Positions 44,211 through 53,665 of a stretch of DNA of 64,000 nt are shown piece by piece. This DNA comes from Bacteroidota bacterium. Its GTDB lineage: Bacteria > Bacteroidota > Bacteroidia > Flavobacteriales > Flavobacteriaceae. The stretch's first letter is position 1. Each line of letters begins with the position of its first letter. The position numbers were made by a program, and so were the translations under genes. The notes below the pieces were generated by a model. It had not been told where the DNA came from. It did no database searches and saw nothing but the letters and a program-made list of their open reading frames with translations. Location: positions 62,001 through 126,000 of the forward strand of contig JAQCFO010000001.1 in assembly GCA_027619415.1 (NCBI GenBank). The letters run 5' to 3'.

Positions 44211-46937
44211 TTAAAAGTCACGTTTTAATGAGAACATAACTTGTCTTCCTAGTGTTGGCATATTTGGAAGCATACTGTACGCCTCGTCCATAAGATTAAC
44301 AATATTCATACTAACTTTAGTCTTAGCATTTATATCATATCCTAGGTTAGTGTCAACAATGTTTCTGCTTTCTACAGTACCTGAGTAGAAGTTACCCATA
44401 CTAGCTTCGAAACCACCGTCATACTTGTATGCAACTCCTAAGTTCCATTTCCTACCATTGTCATAAGCAAAACCAGCTTTAGCTCTGTGTTTAGAATGAT
44501 TTAAGTGCCAAGATCCAGTTTCTGTTAATGATCCTAAATCGTCTTTTTCAAATACGGTTTGACTAACAGTAGAGTAGTTTGCATGTAAAGTTAAATTATC
44601 TGTAGCTCTAAATTTTAAACCGCTTTCAAATCCCCAGTAATTAACTTTACCGTAATTTTTATAACCTAACATGATATTTGGTTCTCCATTATTAGGAGCT
44701 TGATCAGTTTCGATAACACCTATTGTTCCTTGTGCTGCAATATAACTACCAAAACTAGCATAAGAGTTCGCTAATATACTAGCATAATATTCACCATATA
44801 CAGGTCCGTAGGTAGGAGTGAACGCATTTGTAAAGAATGGAAATAGTGTATTTCCAAGATCTGCACTTAAATTAGGAAGAGCAACTAGTGGACTTAATTG
44901 TTCAATAGCAACAAAATTTTCTTTAATAGAATTGTACACATTAAAACTAAATGTCATTTTATCAGAAATCATTCCTTTATAGCCAAATTCATAATGAGTT
45001 TCTTTTCCAAGCGTAGCAGTATTTCCATCTTCAAGAGGTCCAAATGGATTTCCACTTAAATCAAACATAGCTCCTTGTGAAAACGCACCTAGTCCAGCAA
45101 CTCCTGCTAAAGTGTTTTGAGAAGTTAAAAAAGGGATAAAGCCTTGTAAAGGTGTGCCAACTAAAGCAGGAGCTATATTTGCTGTAGCAACAGCAAAAGC
45201 AGTAACTATTGGCATTCCAATTCCTGAATTCGATGGTATTCCTGGAATTAACCATGATGTTGTTGGATTAGAAAAAGTTTGACCTTCTTTGTTTCCATAA
45301 ATCCATACATTTCCGTATCCACCTGGTATTTTTTGAACAGCTAAATCAACATAAAAATTTAAAGCACTTGGTGCTATAAAAGCTTTGTTGAAAGTTAATC
45401 TCATATTGTGTCTATTGCTTGGATTATAAACAAGCGCTGCTCTGGGTGCAAATGAAGATTCCCCTATTTGCGGGTACTTATCGTATCTACCAGCAAGCTG
45501 TAAATTAACCTTGTCTGAAAGTTTTGTTTTTGTTGAAAAATAAGCTCCATAAACATTATAATTATCATTGTCTTCATATCTTCCAAAAGTACCAGTACCA
45601 GTATTAAACTTCGCACTTTTATTCTCAACTCCAATAGACATGTCTGTATTGATTTCGTCGAAAGCTAGCTCATACTGAAGCTGAAACTGAGATTGTTTAC
45701 TCTCAACACCAGAAGTTACACCTGTTCTATAATTGAATCCACGATATTTGTCTTCAGATGGATTAGATGTATCTGAATAATTATATTGCATGAATAAATT
45801 TCCAGATTGAATTCTAGTTTGAATAAAACCAGTTCTTTGTTGAGCTCTAGTCTCGCCAGTTGAATTGATTAAAATATTTGCTGCAACTTCATTAATTCCT
45901 GCAACGGTTGTAATTGAAAGATCGTTAGAAGGTCTGTAGTATATCGTAGCATCAGCACCTCTTTGAGAGTTTCTTTCCTGTAATTTACCATCAATATTTC
46001 TAACTACTCTACCTGAGGCTGCGTCTTTTATTTCACTTTGAAATTGAGAAAGTGTAGATTCTGCATAATCAAAATCTTCGTTTTCACCATATTTTAAGTT
46101 AAACTTATATCCGAATGTATTTTCATCATTACTAACAGCGTGTCTAAAGTCCATTTTGTACATATTCACATCAAAACTTCCACCTTTATTAAATCCGCCT
46201 GCTTGTAGATTGATTGTTGTTCCTGGGTGTTTAAAAGGGTCTTTACTTAAATAATGAACTACACCAGCTCCAACTCCAGGACCATAAAGTGCAGATGCAG
46301 GACCCATAACAACTTCAACTCTTTCTAAATCAATATTACTTAGGTTACTAACATCAGCGTCAAAGAAATTTATTCCTGTTACATTTAAAGCTCTATAATC
46401 AAGCATCACAAGAGTCGAGGTAGTAAATAAATCTACATTGTCTCTTAAAGCAACCGTTGATCTGTTTGCACCATGTTTATCAATTTGTACACCTACCATA
46501 TCATCTAAAAGAACAATAGAGTTAAAAGCAGATTTATTTTCAATTTCTTTAGCTCCTATTATTTGAATTGATGAAGCAGCATTAATAGCTTTTTCAGCTT
46601 TTCTAGATCCAGAAATTATAACTTCGTCAAGATATTCTCCTCTTGAAAGGCTTATATTAATGATTTGATTTTCAGCTTTAACTAGTAAAGTTTGTGCTTC
46701 AAAACCAAGAGAGCTTATCTCAAAAGTCCAAGGTAAATCTTTGTCAGACGATATTGTAAAGACTCCATTGTCACCAGTTACTACACCTGTTGTAGTTCCT
46801 TGAATGATTACATTAACTCCATAAAGAGCATCTACACCATCTGTAATTTTACCTGTTACAGTGTTAGTTTGTGCGTTAACCATAAAAAATGTGGTTAATA
46901 ACAACATCAAACTAGATAAATAAAATTTAATTTTCAT
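44211..46937 (-). CDS. TonB-dependent outer-membrane receptor (no SusD partner)
   Basis: A 908-residue outer-membrane transporter. A signal peptide ends near MVNAQ. A CarboxypepD_reg-like domain follows (VTGKITDGVDALYGVNVIIQGTT), then the plug domain (NAASSIQIIGAKEIENKS, VEVVMGPASALYGPG) and a 22-strand barrel ending in SLKRDF. No SusD-like lipoprotein gene adjoins it, so glycan uptake of the SusCD kind is unlikely. A smaller or hydrophobic molecule, perhaps the island's growth substrate, is more likely. It ends at a strong terminator and starts downstream of the acyl-CoA ligase/hydrolase unit. Confidence 0.93.
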   Translation of the reverse strand: MKIKFYLSSLMLLLTTFFMVNAQTNTVTGKITDGVDALYGVNVIIQGTTTGVVTGDNGVFTISSDKDLPWTFEISSLGFEAQTLLVKAENQIINISLSRGEYLDEVIISGSRKAEKAINAASSIQIIGAKEIENKSAFNSIVLLDDMVGVQIDKHGANRSTVALRDNVDLFTTSTLVMLDYRALNVTGINFFDADVSNLSNIDLERVEVVMGPASALYGPGVGAGVVHYLSKDPFKHPGTTINLQAGGFNKGGSFDVNMYKMDFRHAVSNDENTFGYKFNLKYGENEDFDYAESTLSQFQSEIKDAASGRVVRNIDGKLQERNSQRGADATIYYRPSNDLSITTVAGINEVAANILINSTGETRAQQRTGFIQTRIQSGNLFMQYNYSDTSNPSEDKYRGFNYRTGVTSGVESKQSQFQLQYELAFDEINTDMSIGVENKSAKFNTGTGTFGRYEDNDNYNVYGAYFSTKTKLSDKVNLQLAGRYDKYPQIGESSFAPRAALVYNPSNRHNMRLTFNKAFIAPSALNFYVDLAVQKIPGGYGNVWIYGNKEGQTFSNPTTSWLIPGIPSNSGIGMPIVTAFAVATANIAPALVGTPLQGFIPFLTSQNTLAGVAGLGAFSQGAMFDLSGNPFGPLEDGNTATLGKETHYEFGYKGMISDKMTFSFNVYNSIKENFVAIEQLSPLVALPNLSADLGNTLFPFFTNAFTPTYGPVYGEYYASILANSYASFGSYIAAQGTIGVIETDQAPNNGEPNIMLGYKNYGKVNYWGFESGLKFRATDNLTLHANYSTVSQTVFEKDDLGSLTETGSWHLNHSKHRAKAGFAYDNGRKWNLGVAYKYDGGFEASMGNFYSGTVESRNIVDTNLGYDINAKTKVSMNIVNLMDEAYSMLPNMPTLGRQVMFSLKRDF

Positions 46938-47034
46938 AATTGTTTTTTTTGGTTTGTTTTAAATCTTTTTTTTATTCAAAAAAATAATATAAACATTATT
47001 AAAATGCTAATATAATTAAAACTTTATACTTTTT

Positions 47035-48072
47035 TTAAGAATTCACCATTATGTGCGGTAATATGATACTATTTATTTGATTTTTAAAGTTTTTATTAAA
47101 ATCATGTCCCATACCTTTTATAATAACCAGTTGAGATCCGTGAATTAAGGATGCCATTTTTTCTGAGTGACTAGGTTTGATTAATAAATCATCTGAACCA
47201 TGAATAATTAAGGTAGGAGTTTCGATTTTCTTTAACTTCCTATATCTTGATCCAGATTTTTTTATTGCTTTTGTGTGTTGATTGAAAGCAGTTTTGTTAA
47301 ATCCATTTCTGTGTTTTATTTCATAAAGAGTTTTTAATATCTGTTTTTCTGAATTAAAAACTTGATTACCAGCCCCATGCCATAAATGATCTAATTTAAA
47401 ATGAAACTTTAAAACTTTATCAATATCTCTTTTGGTATTTCTATAGTTAAATATCATTTTTTTTAACTGACCAAATCTTTTTGAATCAGGTTTTTCAGCT
47501 TCAGGATCAAATAAATGACCTGTTGACATAAGTGAGGTGAATGAAAGCAGTTTCTCTGGATAATTAATCGCAATTATTTGTCCAATCATTCCACCCGTTG
47601 AATAGCCAATAATGTGAAATTTTTTAATATTTAAATGATTAGCAACCGCTAGTGTATCTTTAGCCATCTCTTGAAGACTATATGAATTGTATTTGGACCA
47701 ATCACGTATCCAGTCAGATTGCCCCAATCCTCTATTATCAAATCTTATAACTCTAAAGTTGTTTTTTAGAATTGTTCGTATCATTTGATCTGGCCACTGG
47801 ATCATTGTTTCTGCCGCTCCATTAATCAATAAAACTGTTGCTACAGGATTGCCCGTTTGACATAATTCTTCATAAAATAATTTAACATCTATGTTTTTTG
47901 CATATCCAGTTTTTCCCGTAATTAGTTCAGGAATATCTTTTGATTTAGCTATAGAAATGAGTTTGTTTATATACGAATCGAGAACATTATCTTCTGATTT
48001 AGTTTTTAGATAAAAGCCTAAAATAAAAGCGATAAAAATTAATAAAAAAAGTGCCATTAAATTTATTCCCAA
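47035..48072 (-). CDS. Alpha/beta hydrolase with N-terminal membrane anchor
   Basis: A 345-residue serine hydrolase. An N-terminal hydrophobic segment (about 4-22) suggests anchoring. The oxyanion region is LINGAAETMIQW, DNRGLGQSD follows, the nucleophile elbow is GYSTGGMIG, HGSDDLLIKPS carries the Asp and GMGHDF the His. An esterase or lipase acting on a lipid ester is likely. It overlaps the end of the acyl-CoA ligase gene by 10 bases, suggesting the acid it frees may be activated by that ligase. Confidence 0.88.
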   Translation of the reverse strand: MGINLMALFLLIFIAFILGFYLKTKSEDNVLDSYINKLISIAKSKDIPELITGKTGYAKNIDVKLFYEELCQTGNPVATVLLINGAAETMIQWPDQMIRTILKNNFRVIRFDNRGLGQSDWIRDWSKYNSYSLQEMAKDTLAVANHLNIKKFHIIGYSTGGMIGQIIAINYPEKLLSFTSLMSTGHLFDPEAEKPDSKRFGQLKKMIFNYRNTKRDIDKVLKFHFKLDHLWHGAGNQVFNSEKQILKTLYEIKHRNGFNKTAFNQHTKAIKKSGSRYRKLKKIETPTLIIHGSDDLLIKPSHSEKMASLIHGSQLVIIKGMGHDFNKNFKNQINSIILPHIMVNS

Positions 48073-49727
48073 ATAACAGATTCATTATTTTTTTCCCAAT
48101 CAGCATAGTTCTCAGAAAATTTCTCATCAATTTTTGCTCTTTTAATTTTAAGAGTAGGAGTGGTCATTCCATTTTCAGGCAACCAATCTTCTTTTACTAA
48201 TATAATTTTAGAGATTTTTTTGTAACCAACTAGATCGTTGTTAACTTTCTCTAAAATATTAACTAATTTTTTGGTTGTACGTTCTTTATTTTTAATAGCT
48301 AATTCTGCAGGAACTGCTAAAAGAATGGGTTGAACACAGTTAAGACCAACAATACATGTTTGAGAGAATTCAGAAACATTTCCAAAATATGCTTCTAAAA
48401 CTCCTGGTTCTATATACTTCCCTTTAGCTGTTTTGAACATATCTTTAATTCTACCAGTTATATACAGGAAACCATCATTATCAATACGTCCTTTATCACC
48501 AGTATGCAACCATCCGTCTTTTAAGGTTTCTTGAGTTACCTGCTCATTTTTATAGTAACAACTTAATAAGAATGGACCTTTCATTAAGATTTCTCCCTGG
48601 TCACTGATTTTTAATTCTACACCTGGAACTGCTTGTCCTACTGATCCCCTTCCTAAAGGTTGGTACGGGTTTAAATTTGTACATGTAGCGCAGTTTTCTG
48701 TCATACCGTACCCATTTGTAATATATATACCTATACTTCTGTACCAGTCTAATAACTCTAATGGCATTGCTGCAGCTCCGGTTACTAAAGCTTTAGCCCT
48801 AGACATTCCTAAAGCACCTTTTAGTTTCTTTTTAATTAACCAGGAAACTATCGGTATTTTTAGAAGTTTTGAAAGCTTTTTTTGTGGCATTTTCATTAAT
48901 ATTTTTTCTTGAAACTTTGTGTAAATCCTTGGAACACCTTGGAAAGCCGTTGGTTTTATATCATTTAAATTTTGTCCAAAAGTTTCTAAAGATTCCACAA
49001 ATGAAAGCGTTCCACCATACCTAAAAGCAGTATGTTCTATAACAATTCTTTCGAAAATATGATTTAATGGCATGTATGAAATAAAGTCATTATTTCCCTT
49101 CATGTCTACTCTAAGGGGATTTCCGTTTTCTGTAATTCTTTTAGTGTTATAAAGTGTCTCATATGTAAGAACAACTCCTTTTGGATCTCCGGTTGTTCCA
49201 GAAGTAAAAATTATAGTCCAAATGTCTTTTAAATTTGGAATAAAATTTTCTGTTTGTGAATCAAATTTATTTATAAAATCATACCACTGATGTCCTGTGC
49301 TAATTTTAGAATGGTCTTTATAATGAGGGAATGCTATTGTAGGCATGTCGCTACTAACGCCTTTTTTTATTTCTTCCCAGTCTTCTAATTTTCCTACAAA
49401 AAGAGCTTTAACATCACCAAATTCTAATAAATTACCTACTTCTTTGGAATTTAAGGTTGGAAAAAATGGAACAGAAATGTATCCAGCCATTGAAATAGCT
49501 AAATCAGCTATAATCCATTCTCTACAATTCTTAGAAATTAATCCAATATGACTGTCTTTTTCTAAACCTAAACTTTTTAATCCATTAGCGAGTTTTCTTG
49601 CCATTAACCCAACTTCATTCCAAGTATAGGTCTCCCATAGGTTTCCAAATGGTTGTTTAAGAAATGGTTTGTCAGAAAGTTCTTTTTCCCATCTGTAAAA
49701 AGGAAAATCAAATAACTCGTTGTTCAT
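48063..49727 (-). CDS. AMP-forming long-chain acyl-CoA synthetase
   Basis: A 554-residue adenylate-forming enzyme that makes acyl-CoA from a free acid, ATP and CoA. The P-loop-like motif is FTSGTTGDPKGV, GYGMTENC is motif II, GWLHTGDKGRID is motif III, and GRIKDMFKTAKGKYIEP carries the catalytic lysine region. It resembles the FACL/FAA1 branch of acyl-CoA ligases. It is coupled to the downstream hydrolase gene. It would be the entry step to CoA-bound breakdown on this island. The substrate is unknown. Confidence 0.93.
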   Translation of the reverse strand: MNNELFDFPFYRWEKELSDKPFLKQPFGNLWETYTWNEVGLMARKLANGLKSLGLEKDSHIGLISKNCREWIIADLAISMAGYISVPFFPTLNSKEVGNLLEFGDVKALFVGKLEDWEEIKKGVSSDMPTIAFPHYKDHSKISTGHQWYDFINKFDSQTENFIPNLKDIWTIIFTSGTTGDPKGVVLTYETLYNTKRITENGNPLRVDMKGNNDFISYMPLNHIFERIVIEHTAFRYGGTLSFVESLETFGQNLNDIKPTAFQGVPRIYTKFQEKILMKMPQKKLSKLLKIPIVSWLIKKKLKGALGMSRAKALVTGAAAMPLELLDWYRSIGIYITNGYGMTENCATCTNLNPYQPLGRGSVGQAVPGVELKISDQGEILMKGPFLLSCYYKNEQVTQETLKDGWLHTGDKGRIDNDGFLYITGRIKDMFKTAKGKYIEPGVLEAYFGNVSEFSQTCIVGLNCVQPILLAVPAELAIKNKERTTKKLVNILEKVNNDLVGYKKISKIILVKEDWLPENGMTTPTLKIKRAKIDEKFSENYADWEKNNESVIWE

Positions 49728-49728
49728 A

Positions 49729-49940
49729 TTATTGTTGTTTTGTTGTTTTAATTTTCAGATTCCAATCCTTCCATTTATTCTAATCTGAACTATCAAGATT
49801 AATTTTCCTGTAAACAATTTTTTCAGAAAGTTCTTCAATACTTGAATAAATCAAATATAAAATATTTTCTTGTATAATTAAACTAGGGTGTTTTACGTTG
49901 TGCATAAAAATAAGCCTTTTTATATTTTCATAATTTTTTA
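49729..49940 (-). pseudogene. Remnant of a GH43/GH32-like beta-propeller protein gene
   Basis: In the 223-base gap between the ligase and monooxygenase genes, one minus-strand frame reads KRLIFMHNVKHPSLIIQ, then LYLIYSSIEELSEKIVYRKINLD. After a TAG (49780-49782) the same frame continues with NKWKDWNLKI to a TAA at 49729-49731. The pattern (HPSL-LY-IYS, then a donor-side RKINLD and WKDW) is one repeat of a five-bladed propeller protein of the GH43/32 type. At most about 60 codons survive, with no intact ends. It is most likely a decayed fragment; 41 codons from the ATG at 49905 could in principle be translated. Confidence 0.5.
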
Positions 49941-49950
49941 ACTGATTTTA

Positions 49951-51435
49951 TTATTTCTTAGTAGGTATAATATTGTAATCTGAAATTTTAATTTTTCTTG
50001 TTTTTAATCTGTAGGATATTGTTGTTCCAGGCCAAATAGTTACGTTTTTTTTGTTTTCCCCAGCAATATACCAGCTTTGACATCCTCCAGTATACCAAAT
50101 CATTTTCTTTAATCTTTTTTGAATTTTTTTATTAAATTTTTTAAATACAGATTCTTTAAGGTTTAAATATGAATTGGGTTTGTTTTTTAGATTTTTCAAA
50201 TAATCTAAAGCATAACTATATTGAGATTCCATTACATGAATTATCGAAGTATGGGAAAGTCCAGTGTTTGGCCCAACTAAAAAAAGAAAATTAGGCATAT
50301 CATTTGAAGCCATTCCATAATACGCTTCACCTCCATTTATGTTCCATTCTTCAAATAGTTTCTTATTGTTAATTCCTTCTAGTTCGAACATGTGTGAAAA
50401 CTGACCTGTTTTAAATCCAGTTCCGTAGATTATTGCATCTAATTCGTGAAATACATCATTATCATCGATGATTCCGTTTTCCTTAATTTCTTTAATATTT
50501 TCAGTTACAAGGCTTACGTTATCTTTTTGAATTGCGCCATAATATAAATTTGAATATAATATTCTTTTGCAACCTATTTCGTAGTCAGGAGTTAATTTGT
50601 CTTTCATTTTTTCATTTCTTACAGACTTGTTTAAAAAATCTATAGATTCTTTCTTAAGTGCTTTAGCTGCAATACTATTTTTATATTTAAACATTCCTCT
50701 TAACTCTAGGGTCCAATAAATAAATTCCCTCAATATTCGATTATAAAAAGGGTGTTTTTTAAATCTTTGCTTGCTTTTGTCTGATATTTCTGTATTTATT
50801 CTAGGAGAAATCCAAGGTGCTGTTCTTTGAAAAACAGTCATATGTTTAGGTTGCTCTGCAATATGTGGAATTATTTGAATTGAACTAGCTCCAGTTCCAA
50901 TTACTGCAATTCTTTTATTTTTTAAATCATAAGCGTGATTCCAGTTTGAAGAATGAAAAGATTCTCCTTTGAAGTTATTTATACCTTTTATTTTTGGCAT
51001 TAAAGGTTCATTTAGTCCACCTACCGCAGTTAAAAGCATTCTTGCAATAATTATCTCTCCGTTAGAATCTTTTATTTCCCATTTCCCGATTTTGCTATTA
51101 AACCTTGCCGATTCTACACATTTATTTTTCTTTAAATGATGTTCAAGTTTATATTTTTTTACACAATGCTTAAGGTAATTTAATATTTCAACGTGAGGAG
51201 CGCATAGATTGCTCCAGTCTGGATTGAGTTCAAAAGAAAAAGAATATAAAAAAGATGGAATGTCGCAGGCACATCCAGGGTAATTGTTGTCTCTCCAGGT
51301 TCCTCCAACTTCATTAGACCTTTCTAAAAGTAAAAATGAATTGTGTCCATTTTCTTTTAATTTAATTGCCATTCCAATTCCGGCAAATCCTGCTCCAATT
51401 ATTACTGTATCCAAGTGAGTATTCTTAGTTTTCAT
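49951..51435 (-). CDS. Flavin-containing monooxygenase, Baeyer-Villiger type
   Basis: A 494-residue FAD/NADPH oxygenase. The FAD Rossmann motif is GAGFAGIGMA near residue 13. The BVMO fingerprint appears as FKGESFHSSNWN, matching FxGxxxHxxxW but with Asn in place of the final Pro or Asp. The NADPH motif is IGTGASSIQ, and YGTGFKTGQF lies later. BVMOs insert oxygen next to a ketone to make an ester or lactone, a typical step in the breakdown of steroids, terpenoids and cyclic ketones. A neighbouring alpha/beta hydrolase could open the ester. Confidence 0.9.
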   Translation of the reverse strand: MKTKNTHLDTVIIGAGFAGIGMAIKLKENGHNSFLLLERSNEVGGTWRDNNYPGCACDIPSFLYSFSFELNPDWSNLCAPHVEILNYLKHCVKKYKLEHHLKKNKCVESARFNSKIGKWEIKDSNGEIIIARMLLTAVGGLNEPLMPKIKGINNFKGESFHSSNWNHAYDLKNKRIAVIGTGASSIQIIPHIAEQPKHMTVFQRTAPWISPRINTEISDKSKQRFKKHPFYNRILREFIYWTLELRGMFKYKNSIAAKALKKESIDFLNKSVRNEKMKDKLTPDYEIGCKRILYSNLYYGAIQKDNVSLVTENIKEIKENGIIDDNDVFHELDAIIYGTGFKTGQFSHMFELEGINNKKLFEEWNINGGEAYYGMASNDMPNFLFLVGPNTGLSHTSIIHVMESQYSYALDYLKNLKNKPNSYLNLKESVFKKFNKKIQKRLKKMIWYTGGCQSWYIAGENKKNVTIWPGTTISYRLKTRKIKISDYNIIPTKK

Positions 51436-51528
51436 TTTTTTAAATAAGAAATATTGATTATTGTATGCAATATACTAAAATTAACAAATAAAATTATATT
51501 TGAAATATAGTTTTTTAAATTAAAAAAA

Positions 51529-52935
51529 TTAATTGGATTGATTTAATTTCTCTCTTATTTCATTATATCTAGACTTTGTTATTGGGTATTTGATTATAAA
51601 AAAAATGGATGTTAAATAAATTACCATTAATATTGGCCCTCCAATTAAGCCTAGTTTAGATATTGTTTCTGGAGAGATTTCGCTAATATCAGATTGGGTT
51701 GGAAAAGCAATTATTTTTAATAAAATTCCTGCAAAAAAGTATCCCACACCAACTGTTAATTTATAAGCAAAGGACATGGTTGAAAAAAATAACCCTTCAT
51801 GTCTTTGGTCGGTTATCGATTCATATTCATCAACGACATCCGCCATCATTGAATTAGCAAGACTCATAGCAGTCCATAGAAAAGTAAAGCCAATAGTAGA
51901 AAGAGTCAGGTAAGAAATTAAAAGATACCGAGATTCATTTGAAGGAAATAGGTCGAGTAATCTTAAGTTATATGGGCTCGATATAAAGAATCCGAATAGA
52001 GCAGTGCTTATTATTACAGCTGTTTTTTTATCATATAATCTTCCAAGTCTTGGCGCGATGAATAAAGAAAGAACACCAGCTATTCCTCCTGAAAAAATAA
52101 TGGCAGCGATTCCGTTTTGATCTAATTCGAAAAAGTAAGACAAGAAATAGGTTGTTAGAGAGTTGCCTATTCCAAAAGCAATATAGATCATCATTGTAAA
52201 TAATACTATTGAATTGAACGATTTCATTTTTACAGCTACTAAAATATTTTTCAGTAAAGATCCTATGCTTTCTCTTTTATTCATTTTTGGAAGAGAAGGA
52301 ATTGTGTGTTTTGTCCCGAAGACACTTATTAAGATTGTGCAGACCATTAAAATAGCACATATCAGAGCGAATTTAGGATAAGCTTCAACGTTTTGTAATC
52401 CAGTAGACATTCCTTCTTTAGGAATAAAAATAAATATCAATCCAAAAAGACAAACAAATGGAGAAACTAGTGTGGTGAACATAATTCGAAAACTCGTAAT
52501 AACCGTTCTTTCATCATAGTCTGATGAAAGTTCAGCTCCTAAAGACATTCCTGGCACTAAAAAAAGGGTTAGAAATAATCTAATTAGTATGGAAAAAATA
52601 GTCATCCATAAAAACAAATTAAATTCACTAATTCCAGATGGAGGCAAGAATAACAGGTAAGTTGATATTCCTAAAGGAAAGGCGGACATTAGCATTATAG
52701 GGTGTCTTCTTCCCCATTTAGTTGATTTAAAATTATCAGAAATAGTTCCAATTATTGGATCTGAAATTGCGTCAAACATAATGGCAATTAAAGTAGCAGA
52801 TCCAGTATAAATTGGATCAAGACCAAGGATTTGACTGAAATAAAAAAAAACAAAAATAGAATACAGCACATCTTTAATTCCAACCGAAATAAAGCCAATC
52901 CCATAAAAAATTTTAGTCTTATTATTAATCCTCAT
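51529..52935 (-). CDS. GPH-type (MelB-like) major facilitator transporter
   Basis: A 468-residue inner-membrane transporter with about 12 helices. The conserved cytoplasmic loop segment is STKWGRRHPIMLMSA after helix 2, and DAISDPIIGTISDN precedes it, both typical of the glycoside-pentoside-hexuronide:cation symporter family. The C-terminal half has DQRHEGLFFSTM. Family members carry sugars, but related proteins occur in lipid and steroid catabolic clusters. Next to the monooxygenase and divergent from the second TetR gene, it could take up the island substrate. Confidence 0.9.
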   Translation of the reverse strand: MRINNKTKIFYGIGFISVGIKDVLYSIFVFFYFSQILGLDPIYTGSATLIAIMFDAISDPIIGTISDNFKSTKWGRRHPIMLMSAFPLGISTYLLFLPPSGISEFNLFLWMTIFSILIRLFLTLFLVPGMSLGAELSSDYDERTVITSFRIMFTTLVSPFVCLFGLIFIFIPKEGMSTGLQNVEAYPKFALICAILMVCTILISVFGTKHTIPSLPKMNKRESIGSLLKNILVAVKMKSFNSIVLFTMMIYIAFGIGNSLTTYFLSYFFELDQNGIAAIIFSGGIAGVLSLFIAPRLGRLYDKKTAVIISTALFGFFISSPYNLRLLDLFPSNESRYLLISYLTLSTIGFTFLWTAMSLANSMMADVVDEYESITDQRHEGLFFSTMSFAYKLTVGVGYFFAGILLKIIAFPTQSDISEISPETISKLGLIGGPILMVIYLTSIFFIIKYPITKSRYNEIREKLNQSN

Positions 52936-52988
52936 TTTTTTTTGTTAAGTTATTATAATATCATCATATATTCTAATACAGTATGTCA

Positions 52989-53017
52989 AATACAAATTTT
53001 TATAATATATTTGTATT
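52989..53017. promoter_or_regulatory. Inverted repeat in the TetR2/MFS divergent promoter
   Basis: AATACAAAT (52989-52997) and ATTTGTATT (53009-53017) are perfect complements 11 bases apart. The right arm overlaps the TATATTTG -7 element (53006-53013) of the TetR gene at 53039. A repressor bound here would block that promoter. The sequence differs from the TTAGTAT family. Confidence 0.5.
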
Positions 53018-53038
53018 AATTACATAGTTATTGCTGTA

Positions 53039-53665
53039 ATGAATAAAACTAAGCGACGTATAATTTTAAGCGCAATTAATCTTTACAACAAAAGAGGTTT
53101 TACTAATGTTTTGAATCAAGATGTTGCTAAGGAATCCGAAATTAGCTTAAGTAATTTTAACTATCATTTTCCTGCAAAAAAAGATTTAATATTGGCTGTA
53201 TGTGCTTATTTAAGTCAAGAGCTCGAAATTAGAATCTCTAGAGATAAACTTTTTTCAGGAAATTTCATTGGACTTGAAATCACTAAAATATTTTTAGAAT
53301 TTGAAAGAGATTTTAAATTTTTTTACCTTGATACTTTTAATATCGTAAATTGTTATCCAGCTCTAAAATTAGAGATGATTAGGCAAGTGAATAATGCGGT
53401 TGAAATGATTAAAAACTTAAACTTTATGTCGATTGGAAAGGGATATTTAAAACCTGAATCAGTTGATAACCCAGGTTTATATGATAATGTAGCACATCAG
53501 ATATGGATGCAAAGTTTTTTTTGGTATGCTCAATCAGATTTTAGAAATCTAAATGATAGTGCAATTATTAAAAAAGGATTGGAGTCAAGTTATGCAATAA
53601 TTTACCCTTATCTTACAGAGTTAGGAATTGAAAAATATAAAGAATATTTAAAAAATATTAAATGA
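53039..53665 (+). CDS. TetR/AcrR-family regulator of the acyl-CoA carboxylase operon
   Basis: A 208-residue regulator. The helix-turn-helix covers about residues 22-45 (LNQDVAKESEISLSNFNYHF), followed by a helical ligand domain. The C-terminal segment YPYLTELGIEKYKE is close to that of the TetR at 30401, so the two are paralogues. Its stop overlaps the start of the carboxyltransferase gene (four bases), placing it as the first gene of the 53039-58058 operon. It may sense a branched-chain or terpenoid acyl-CoA and regulate its own operon through the repeat at 52989-53017. Confidence 0.88.
   Translation: MNKTKRRIILSAINLYNKRGFTNVLNQDVAKESEISLSNFNYHFPAKKDLILAVCAYLSQELEIRISRDKLFSGNFIGLEITKIFLEFERDFKFFYLDTFNIVNCYPALKLEMIRQVNNAVEMIKNLNFMSIGKGYLKPESVDNPGLYDNVAHQIWMQSFFWYAQSDFRNLNDSAIIKKGLESSYAIIYPYLTELGIEKYKEYLKNIK

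Noticed and set aside
51461-51478. Possible seventh operator (TTGTAT near ATACTAA) upstream of the monooxygenase gene
   Set aside because: Only one half matches and the spacing does not fit the other six copies.
51529-52935. Reading the GPH-type transporter as evidence for sugar use
   Set aside because: No SusCD pair, glycoside hydrolase or sugar kinase is present; the neighbours are lipid and CoA enzymes.
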